This document shows, piece after piece, positions 57,373 to 64,000 of a stretch of 64,000 nucleotides of DNA. A model generated the notes under the pieces. It did not search any database. It saw nothing but the letters and a program-made list of their open reading frames with translations, and was not told where the DNA came from. Every line of letters starts with the position of its first letter. Within the stretch, counting starts at the first letter, position 1. Where the stretch lies: contig NZ_CP101497.1 in NCBI RefSeq assembly GCF_024362325.1, positions 682,001-746,000 on the forward strand. The letters run 5' to 3'. The position numbers and the translations under genes are program-made. Source of the DNA: Microcella humidisoli. GTDB taxonomy: Bacteria; Actinomycetota; Actinomycetes; Actinomycetales; Microbacteriaceae.

Positions 57373-58901
57373 TAGCGCTGCTTCTCCAGGGTCATGAGCT
57401 TGAGGAGGGCTTCGGGGGTGGCGTCGGCCACGGGCATCTGGCCCGTGATCCGGCCCTCGGAGAGGGCGTAGATGCGATCGCAGATGCCCAGCAGTTCGGG
57501 CAGCTCGGAGGAGATGACGATGATCGCCTTCCCCTCGCTCGCGAGTCGGTTGATGATCGTGTAGATCTCGTACTTGGCACCGACATCGATGCCGCGCGTG
57601 GGCTCATCGAGGATGAGCACCTCGGGATCCGAGTAGATCCACTTCGAGAGCACCACCTTCTGCTGGTTGCCGCCCGACAGCTGCCCGGTGCGCTGCAGCA
57701 CCGTCGGGCTCTTGATGTTCATGCTCTGGCGGTACTCGTTCGCGACCTTGTACTCCTCGTTGTCGTTCACGAGGCCGAAGCTCACGAGCTTGCGCAGCGA
57801 TGCCATCGAGATGTTGCGCTTGATGTCTTCGATGAGGTTGAGGCCGTACATCTTGCGGTCTTCGGTCGCGTACGCGATGCCGTTCTGGATCGCCTCGTCG
57901 ACCGTGCGCGTCTTGATCTCCTTGCCGCGCTTGTAGACCTTGCCCGAGATGCGGCTGCCGTAGCTGTGGCCGAACAGGCTCATCGCGAACTCGGTGCGCC
58001 CGGCGCCCATGAGGCCGGCGATGCCGACGATCTCTCCCGCGTGCACCGAGAGGTCGACGTTGTCGACCATGACGCGCGACGAGTCCTGCGGGTGGTGGGC
58101 CGTCCAGCCCTCGACCCGCAGCACCTCCTCGCCGATGTGCGGGGTGTGGTCGGGGTAGCGGTGCTCGAGATCGCGGCCGACCATGCCCTTGATGATGCGG
58201 TCTTCCGACACGTCCTTGTGCTGGATGGTCTCGATCGTCTTGCCGTCGCGGATCACCGTGACCGAGTCGGCGATCTTCTTAATCTCGTTGAGCTTGTGGC
58301 TGATGATGATCGACGTGATGCCCTGCCCCTTGAGGTGCAGGATCAGGTCGAGCAGGTGGTCGCTGTCGCTGTCGTTGAGCGCGGCGGTGGGCTCGTCGAG
58401 GATGAGGAGCTTGACCTCTTTCGAGAGCGCCTTCGCGATCTCGACGAGCTGCTGCTTGCCGACGCCGATGTCGAGGATGCGCGTGACCGGGTCCTCATCG
58501 AGGCCGACACGGGCCAGCAGCTTCTTGGCCTCCTGGTTCGTGCGGTTCCAGTCGATGAGGCCGAGCGGACCCTTGACCTCGTTGTTGAGGAAGATGTTCT
58601 CGGCGATCGAGAGGTAGGGGCTCAGCGCGAGCTCCTGGTGGATGATGACGATGCCCTTGGCCTCGCTGTCACGGATGTCTTTGAACTCGACCGTCTCGTT
58701 CTCGAAGACGATGTCGCCCTCGTAGGTGCCGTGCGGGTAGACCCCCGAGAGCACCTTCATGAGGGTGGATTTTCCGGCGCCGTTCTCGCCGCAGATGGCG
58801 TGCACTTCACCGCGCGCCACCTCGAGGGTGACGTCGGAGAGGGCCTTGACACCCGGGAAGGTCTTCGTGATCGACCGCATCTCGAGGATGTTCTGGGTCA
58901 C
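57372..58901 (-). CDS. mmsA: CUT2 sugar ABC transporter ATP-binding protein
   Basis: This 509-residue double ATPase has its first domain with Walker [10 protein letters not shown] near residue 39 and signature [15 protein letters not shown]. The second domain has [11 protein letters not shown] (Walker A variant) and [14 protein letters not shown] with [10 protein letters not shown]. It powers import of the sugar handled by the ara operon. The start is GTG 58899-58901 with GGAAGAGG upstream. It follows the binding-protein gene across a strong hairpin. Confidence 0.95.
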   Translation of the reverse strand: MTQNILEMRSITKTFPGVKALSDVTLEVARGEVHAICGENGAGKSTLMKVLSGVYPHGTYEGDIVFENETVEFKDIRDSEAKGIVIIHQELALSPYLSIAENIFLNNEVKGPLGLIDWNRTNQEAKKLLARVGLDEDPVTRILDIGVGKQQLVEIAKALSKEVKLLILDEPTAALNDSDSDHLLDLILHLKGQGITSIIISHKLNEIKKIADSVTVIRDGKTIETIQHKDVSEDRIIKGMVGRDLEHRYPDHTPHIGEEVLRVEGWTAHHPQDSSRVMVDNVDLSVHAGEIVGIAGLMGAGRTEFAMSLFGHSYGSRISGKVYKRGKEIKTRTVDEAIQNGIAYATEDRKMYGLNLIEDIKRNISMASLRKLVSFGLVNDNEEYKVANEYRQSMNIKSPTVLQRTGQLSGGNQQKVVLSKWIYSDPEVLILDEPTRGIDVGAKYEIYTIINRLASEGKAIIVISSELPELLGICDRIYALSEGRITGQMPVADATPEALLKLMTLEKQR

Positions 58902-58936
58902 GTGCTGCCTCTTCCTTACGTCGTTGGGGGGAGAGC

Positions 58937-58972
58937 CGGTGGTGGGGAGCCTAGTGCGACTCCCCACCACCG
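58937..58972 (-). terminator. hairpin between chvE and mmsA
   Basis: CGGTGGTGGGGAG (58937-58949) and CTCCCCACCACCG (58960-58972) form a 13-bp perfect stem with a 10-base loop, following the binding-protein gene. It likely limits readthrough or stabilises chvE mRNA. Confidence 0.7.
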
Positions 58973-59010
58973 ACCAGATGCAACTGCTGGTGCTGGATGA
59001 ACCGGTCTCG

Positions 59011-60126
59011 TTAGAGGCCGAGCTCCTCAGCGGTCCAGTAGCCGGTGTCGACGAGCGCCGACTCCACGTTGTCCGCGACGACCGGCACCGGGCCGAGCAG
59101 GAACGACGGCACGATCTTCACGCCGTTGTCGTACGTCTCGGTGTCGTTGATCTCGGGCTCGCCGCCCTCGAGCAGCGCGGCGGCCATACCAGCGGCCACC
59201 TTCGCGAGCTCGCGCGTGTCCTTGAAGATCGTCGCGAACTGCTCACCCGAGAGGATCGCCTTGACCGAGTCGACCTCGGCGTCCTGGCCCGAGATGATCG
59301 GGAAGTCGACACCCACCGCGTAGCCGGCGTCGGTCAGGGCCGAGATGATGCCACGGCTCAGGCCGTCGTAGGGCGACAGGACGGCGTTGACCTTCGTGCC
59401 GTCCGAGTAGTTCGCCGTGAGGAGGTCCTCCATGCGGCTCTGGGCGACTTCGCCGTCCCAGCGCAGCGTGGCGGCCTGCTCGATGTCGGTCTGACCCGAC
59501 TTGACGACGAGCGTTCCGTCATCGATCAGCGGCTGGAGGACATCCATGGCGCCGTTGAAGAAGAAGAACGCGTTGTTGTCGTCGAGCGAGCCGGCGAACA
59601 GCTCGATGTTGAACGGACCGGCCGGCGCGTCGGGGAGCGCGTTGCCCTCGAGGTCGGTGAGGCCGAGACCGTTGAGCACCGTCCACGCCTGCTGCTGGCC
59701 CACGAGGAAGTTGTCGAACGTCGCGTAGTAGTTGACGTTCTCCGAGTCGCGGATCAGGCGGTCGTAGGCGATGACGGGGATGTCGCCGTCGGCAGCGGTC
59801 TGCAGCACCTCGGTGAGGGTGGTGCCGTCGATCGCGGCGATGATCAGGGCCTCAGCGCCCTTGGTGATCATGTTCTCGACCTGCGAGACCTGGGTGGGAA
59901 TGTCGTCCTCGGCGAACTGCAGGTCGACCGTGTAGCCGGCCGCCTCGAGCTCGGCCACGAGGGCGTCGCCGTCCGCGATCCAGCGCTCCGACGAGCGGGT
60001 GGGCATGGCGACGCCGATGAGGCCTCCGCCTTCGCCTTCGCCCTCGGCAGCCGGGGCCGAGCAGGCGGCGAGACCGAAGGTCATCGCGCCGATGGCCACG
60101 GCGGAGAGAAGAACGTTCTTCTTCAC
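59011..60126 (-). CDS. chvE: sugar-binding lipoprotein ChvE-like
   Basis: This is a 371-residue type I periplasmic-binding-fold protein. A lipoprotein signal ends GLAAC (Cys22). The body begins [20 protein letters not shown], typical of ChvE/xylose-binding proteins, and contains [21 protein letters not shown] and [14 protein letters not shown]. It captures a monosaccharide, probably L-arabinose given the operon, for MmsAB. The start is GTG 60126, preceded by AAAGGA. Confidence 0.92.
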   Translation of the reverse strand: MKKNVLLSAVAIGAMTFGLAACSAPAAEGEGEGGGLIGVAMPTRSSERWIADGDALVAELEAAGYTVDLQFAEDDIPTQVSQVENMITKGAEALIIAAIDGTTLTEVLQTAADGDIPVIAYDRLIRDSENVNYYATFDNFLVGQQQAWTVLNGLGLTDLEGNALPDAPAGPFNIELFAGSLDDNNAFFFFNGAMDVLQPLIDDGTLVVKSGQTDIEQAATLRWDGEVAQSRMEDLLTANYSDGTKVNAVLSPYDGLSRGIISALTDAGYAVGVDFPIISGQDAEVDSVKAILSGEQFATIFKDTRELAKVAAGMAAALLEGGEPEINDTETYDNGVKIVPSFLLGPVPVVADNVESALVDTGYWTAEELGL

Positions 60127-60194
60127 TGTGTGTCCTTTCATAGGGGATGTGGTGGTGCTGTGGTTCTCGCCTCATCCGCGAGTCGAGAGCCGTT

Positions 60195-60212
60195 CCCGGG
60201 GCGGGCCCCGGG
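60195..60212 (-). terminator. small hairpin between araA and chvE
   Basis: CCCGGGGC (60195-60202) and GCCCCGGG (60205-60212) form a tight perfect inverted repeat in the 110-base araA-chvE gap. It may set a processing or readthrough point. Confidence 0.45.
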
Positions 60213-60236
60213 AGGTCTAGGTGATGGACGCCGCGC

Positions 60237-61757
60237 TCACAGCGACTGCGCCAATCGGTAGTAGGCGGCGTTCGTGCGCACATCGCGCGCGAACCCCTCG
60301 AGCGTGGTGCTCTCGTCGATGACGAGCAGCTCGACGGCGGCCATCTGCGCGAAGTCCCGGAAGACGTCGACACCCACTTGCGTGGACATGACCGTGTGAT
60401 GGGCGGCCCCCGCCGTCAGCCAGGCTGCGGCGGAAGTGCTGAAATCGGGCGCGGGCTTCCACACCGCGTGGCCGACAGGAAGGTGGGGCATCGGTGCCGG
60501 GAGGGCGACGTTCTCGACGACGTTCGCCACGAGGCGGAACCGATCGCGCATGTCGCTCAGCGCGACGACGACCGCCGGGCCCGCGTCGGCCGTGAAGACC
60601 AGCCGCACGGGGTCGTCCTTGCCGCCGATGCCGAGCGGGTGCACCTCAAGGCGAGCTCTCCCGGCCGTGAGCGAGGGGCTCACCTCAAGCATGTGCGCGC
60701 CGAGGATGAGCTCGTTGCCGGGCTCGAGGTGGTAGGTGTAGTCCTCCATGAGGGATGCGCCACCGGGCAGCCCTGCTCCCATCACGGCGGCCGCGCGCAC
60801 GAGCACCGCGGTCTTCCAGTCGCCCTCGGCGCCGAAGCCGTAGCCGTCGGCCATGAGACGCTGCACGGCGAGGCCCGGCAGCTGCTGCAGGTCGGCGAGG
60901 TCCTCGAACGAGGTGGTGAAGGCAGAGAATCCGCCGTCTTCGAGGAACCCGCGCAGCCCGAGCTCGATCGCGGCACCGTAGCGCAGCGAGTCGTGCCGTG
61001 CGGCACCGGGGTGCAGCTCGGCCGCGACGTCGTAGAGGTCGAGGTACTCGGCCACGAGCGCGTCGATCTCGGCATCGCCGACGGCGTGCACGGCGTCGGC
61101 GAGCTCGGTGACGCCCCACGTGTTGACCTGCACGCCGAACCGCAGCTCGGCCTCGGTCTTGTCGCCCTCGGTCACGGCGACGTAGCGCATGTTGTCGCCG
61201 AAGCGGGCGAGCTTCAGCTCGTGCATGGCGTGCCAGCCGGCGGCGGCACGGGCCCAGACGGCCACACGGTCGGTGACGGCGGGGTTCGAGATGTGGCCGA
61301 CGACGGTCGTGCGCGCCACGCCGAGGCGCGAGACGATGTAGCCGAACTCGCGGTCGCCGTGCGCGGCCTGGTTGAGGTTCATGAAGTCGAAGTCGATGCT
61401 CGCGAACGGCAGCTCGACGTTGGCCTGCGTGTGCAGGTGCAGCAGGGGCTTCTGCAGCGCGTCGAGGCCGGCGATCCACATCTTGGCCGGGCTGAAGGTG
61501 TGCATCCACGCGATGACGCCGATGACGTTGTCGGCGGCGTTCGCCTCCTGCATGACGCGCTTGATGCTGGCGCTGTCGACCAGGGTCGGCTTCCAGACGA
61601 TCGTGACCGGGATGCTCGACGCGGCCTGGAGGCCGGCGACGACCTGCTGCGACTGCTCGGCGACCTGGCGCAGCGTCTCGTCGCCGTAGAGGTTCTGGCT
61701 CCCGGTGAGGAACCAGACCTCGTAGGTCGAGAGATCGGGAACGATGCTGCGGGTCAC
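60237..61757 (-). CDS. araA: L-arabinose isomerase
   Basis: This 506-residue isomerase has [18 protein letters not shown] at the N-terminus, [32 protein letters not shown] and [32 protein letters not shown] (abridged: [11 protein letters not shown]) matching the manganese-site region. It converts L-arabinose to L-ribulose. It overlaps araB by 4 bases. Confidence 0.97.
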   Translation of the reverse strand: MTRSIVPDLSTYEVWFLTGSQNLYGDETLRQVAEQSQQVVAGLQAASSIPVTIVWKPTLVDSASIKRVMQEANAADNVIGVIAWMHTFSPAKMWIAGLDALQKPLLHLHTQANVELPFASIDFDFMNLNQAAHGDREFGYIVSRLGVARTTVVGHISNPAVTDRVAVWARAAAGWHAMHELKLARFGDNMRYVAVTEGDKTEAELRFGVQVNTWGVTELADAVHAVGDAEIDALVAEYLDLYDVAAELHPGAARHDSLRYGAAIELGLRGFLEDGGFSAFTTSFEDLADLQQLPGLAVQRLMADGYGFGAEGDWKTAVLVRAAAVMGAGLPGGASLMEDYTYHLEPGNELILGAHMLEVSPSLTAGRARLEVHPLGIGGKDDPVRLVFTADAGPAVVVALSDMRDRFRLVANVVENVALPAPMPHLPVGHAVWKPAPDFSTSAAAWLTAGAAHHTVMSTQVGVDVFRDFAQMAAVELLVIDESTTLEGFARDVRTNAAYYRLAQSL

Positions 61758-63370
61758 GAGACGGCTCCTTGGAGTGCGGTGAGGGGCAGGGCGTCGACGG
61801 CGCGGCGCTCGATCGCGAGGCCGGACTCGTAGGCCTCGAGGTAGGACGTGAAGCCGACGACATCGGCAGGGTCGGGTGTCACGACGGTCATGTCGGTGCC
61901 GCCGAAGACGTCGCGGTCGAGGAAGGCGGCGAGGTCGCCGCCGCCCGACGCGGTGAACGATGCGAGCACGGCGATGCCCCAGGCCCCGCCCTCGGACGCG
62001 CTCTCGGCGACGCCCACGGGAGCGTCGAGCGCCGCGGCGAGGAACCGCTGAGCGACACCCGCGGTGCGGAAGAGTCCCCCGTGCGCCTGCATGCGGTCGA
62101 TGCGGACGCCCGGCTCGTCGCGCAGTGCGCGCATGCCGAGGCTCAGCGTCGCGAAGACGCCGTAGACCTGCGCGCGCATGGTGTTGGCGAGCGTGAGATC
62201 GCTCTCAGGCGTGCGAACCACGAGCGGGCGGCCTTCGGCGAGCTGGGCGATGGGCTCACCCGAAATCTGGTTGTAGGCCAGTACGCCGCCGGCGTCAGCC
62301 GCGCCGTCGAGGGCCTCGGCGAGCAGCAGGCGATACGCCTCGTCGGCATCGAGCGGCGCGCCCGCCAGCTCGGCGAAGCGGCGGAAGACGCCGACCCATG
62401 CCGCGAGCTCGCTCGTGCCGTTGTTGCAGTGCACCATCGCGACCGGGTGGCCGACCGGCGTCGCGACGACGTCGAGTTCTGGGTGCACGTGCTCGAGCGG
62501 CCGGTCGAGCACGACCATGGCGAAGATGCTCGTGCCGGCGCTGACGTTGCCGGTGCCGGGGGCCACCGCGTTCGTCGCGACCATGCCGGTTCCCGCGTCG
62601 CCTTCCGGCGGGCAGAACACGGCACCGGGCCGGAGAGCCCCCGTCGGGTCGAGCAGCGCTGCACCCTCGGCGGTGAGCGTGCCAGCGGTGGCCCCCGCGG
62701 GGAGGATCGAGGGCAGCAGATCGCGCAGCGGACCCGCGAGCGCCGCGTCGGCGATGAGGGCGTCGTACTGGGCGAGCATTGTGGCGTCGTAGTCGGCGCC
62801 CTCGGCGCCGATCGGGAACATTCCGGAGGCGTCACCGATGCCGAGCACGCGCTCCCCCGTGAGTCGCCAGTGCACATAGCCTGCGAGGGTCGTGGTGAAG
62901 CGCACGCGGGCGACGTGCGGCTCGCCGTTCAGCACAGCCTGGTGCAGGTGCGCGATCGACCAGCGAAGCGGGATGGTCACGCCGAAGAGCTCGGAGAGCT
63001 CGGTTGCGGCTCGACCCGTGCTCGTGTTGCGCCAGGTGCGGAAGGGAACGAGCAGCTCGTCGGTGTCGTCGAATGCCAGGTACCCGTGCATCATGGCGGA
63101 GACGCCGATCGCCGCCACGGTCGTGAGCTCGGCGCCGTGGCGCTCTCGCACGTCGGCGACGAGCGCGCTGTAGGCCCGCTGCAGCCCCTCGTGCACGTCC
63201 TCGAGCGAGTACGTCCACACACCATCGACGAGCTGGTTCTGCCACTCGTACGATCCGGTCGCGAGCACCTCGGCCGGGTGCTCGCCGACCAGGCACGCCT
63301 TGATGCGGGTCGAGCCGAGCTCGATGCCGAGCACGGCGCGCCCCTCGGCGATGACGGCGGCCGCGCTCAT
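61754..63370 (-). CDS. araB: FGGY-family ribulokinase (AraB-like)
   Basis: This 538-residue FGGY kinase has the N-terminal motif [27 protein letters not shown], and a C-terminal [20 protein letters not shown] phosphate-binding block. Placed between araD and araA with 4-base overlaps on both sides, it most likely phosphorylates L-ribulose. By sequence alone it could also be called a xylulokinase. Confidence 0.85.
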   Translation of the reverse strand: MSAAAVIAEGRAVLGIELGSTRIKACLVGEHPAEVLATGSYEWQNQLVDGVWTYSLEDVHEGLQRAYSALVADVRERHGAELTTVAAIGVSAMMHGYLAFDDTDELLVPFRTWRNTSTGRAATELSELFGVTIPLRWSIAHLHQAVLNGEPHVARVRFTTTLAGYVHWRLTGERVLGIGDASGMFPIGAEGADYDATMLAQYDALIADAALAGPLRDLLPSILPAGATAGTLTAEGAALLDPTGALRPGAVFCPPEGDAGTGMVATNAVAPGTGNVSAGTSIFAMVVLDRPLEHVHPELDVVATPVGHPVAMVHCNNGTSELAAWVGVFRRFAELAGAPLDADEAYRLLLAEALDGAADAGGVLAYNQISGEPIAQLAEGRPLVVRTPESDLTLANTMRAQVYGVFATLSLGMRALRDEPGVRIDRMQAHGGLFRTAGVAQRFLAAALDAPVGVAESASEGGAWGIAVLASFTASGGGDLAAFLDRDVFGGTDMTVVTPDPADVVGFTSYLEAYESGLAIERRAVDALPLTALQGAVS

Positions 63371-64000
63371 TGCGCACCTGCCGCGGGCTGCTGGCCGTAC
63401 ACGTTCTGGTAGCGCTCGAAGAGCGCGTCGATCGCCTCGGGTGCGATCGGAACGAGCGCACCGCCCTGGCGCGCGATGTGCACCGTGCGGGCGACGTCCT
63501 CGAGCATGACGGCGGCCTTGACGGCGTCGCGGGCATCGCGCCCGATCGTGAACGGGCCGTGGTTGCGCATGAGGACCGCGCGCGAGCGGTGGCCCGCGAG
63601 GGTCTCGACGATGCCGCGACCGATCGAGTCGTCGCCGATGATCGCGAAGGGACCGACGGGGATCTCGCCGCCGAACTCGTCGGCCATCGCCGTGATGACG
63701 CACGGGATCGCCTCGGCGCGCGCGGCCCAGGCCGTGGCGTAGGTCGAGTGCGTGTGCACGACGCCACCCACCTCGGGCATGTTCCGGTAGACGTAGGCGT
63801 GCGCCGCGGTGTCGCTCGACGGGCTGCGGTCGCTGCCGGGGGTGTCGGGCACGACATCGCCGTCGAGCGTGCAGAGAATCAAGCTCGAGGGGTCGAGATC
63901 GTGGTAGCCGACGCCGCTGGGCTTGATGACGAACAGGTCGGCGCCCGGCACGCGGCCCGAGATGTTGCCGCCCGTCCATACGACGAGTCCGTAGCGCACG
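63367..64000 (-). CDS. araD: L-ribulose-5-phosphate 4-epimerase (partial)
   Basis: This class II aldolase-fold epimerase is cut at its N-terminus by the window end; about 211 residues are visible. Motifs are WTGGNISGRVPGADLFVIKPSG, EVGGVVHTHSTYATAWAA (metal-binding His pair) and LMRNHGPFTIG. It converts L-ribulose 5-phosphate to D-xylulose 5-phosphate. The stop overlaps the araB ATG. Confidence 0.95.
   Translation of the reverse strand, partial: VRYGLVVWTGGNISGRVPGADLFVIKPSGVGYHDLDPSSLILCTLDGDVVPDTPGSDRSPSSDTAAHAYVYRNMPEVGGVVHTHSTYATAWAARAEAIPCVITAMADEFGGEIPVGPFAIIGDDSIGRGIVETLAGHRSRAVLMRNHGPFTIGRDARDAVKAAVMLEDVARTVHIARQGGALVPIAPEAIDALFERYQNVYGQQPAAGAQ

Overview
The window is high-GC DNA with dense, mostly operonic genes, many GTG starts, a GlnR-type regulator, MutT1 next to polyphosphate kinase, RskA-type anti-sigma control and a small SRP RNA. 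This fits a Gram-positive actinobacterium of the order Micrococcales, most likely the family Microbacteriaceae. The family placement is inferred from protein character and gene order. No phage, insertion sequence or CRISPR array is visible, and most of the window looks like core chromosome with small accessory inserts.

Layout. 1-2700: an FUSC-like transporter (cut by the window edge), YgfZ, a nitrobindin-like protein and two small membrane proteins. 2751-10868: phosphate and nitrogen block with glnR, pstSCAB (PHO-box promoter, strong hairpin after pstS), mutT1 and ppk. 10991-13830: arsenic-type island with three ArsC-fold proteins, one fused to an ArsR-type DNA-binding domain, plus an aquaporin, and two copies of one operator. 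13844-16921: sigK-rskA with a membrane protein, a lipoprotein and a cupredoxin. 17174-18344: two conserved unknowns around tRNA-Lys. 18487-22567: galactose (Leloir) cluster galM-deoR // galT-galK with a palindromic operator between. 22585-28271: DUF2804, mqo, TSUP exporter, a short IclR regulator, a divergent CDF protein and an SGNH lipoprotein. 28352-32650: second SGNH hydrolase, asd, lysC, then a TetR/SRPBCC pair with twin operators. 32738-38910: recR, dnaX, ackA and pta. 38996-39234: SRP RNA and tRNA-Ser. 39343-43720: DUF2975 + Cro-like regulator + very large polytopic membrane protein, in one overlapping operon behind a 12-bp perfect inverted repeat. 43830-55976: MFS exporter, pepA, AI-2E family protein, cardiolipin synthase, SLC13 permease, HerA-like ATPase, saccharopine-dehydrogenase-like protein and a Bcr/CflA exporter. 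56146-64000: arabinose operon araD-araB-araA-chvE-mmsA-mmsB, transcribed leftward, with araD cut by the window edge.

How the parts work together. PstSCAB imports phosphate that Ppk stores as polyphosphate, and both loci carry PHO-box-like direct repeats. The ars island could reduce arsenate and release arsenite through the aquaporin, since no ArsB/Acr3 pump is present. The ara operon pairs CUT2-type sugar import with conversion to xylulose 5-phosphate. The gal cluster feeds galactose into UDP-sugar metabolism, and pta-ackA handles acetyl-CoA overflow. Genes for secreted or lipid-anchored proteins (PstS, ChvE, the lipoprotein at 15738) are each followed by a strong hairpin before the next gene.

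The most promising unexplained signals are the paired ATAGA-N6-TCTAT operators with apparently leaderless ars genes, the DUF2975/HTH/giant-membrane-protein operon, the sigK cupredoxin cluster, and several unassigned near-perfect palindromes at promoters. No intergenic stretch exceeds about 300 bases.
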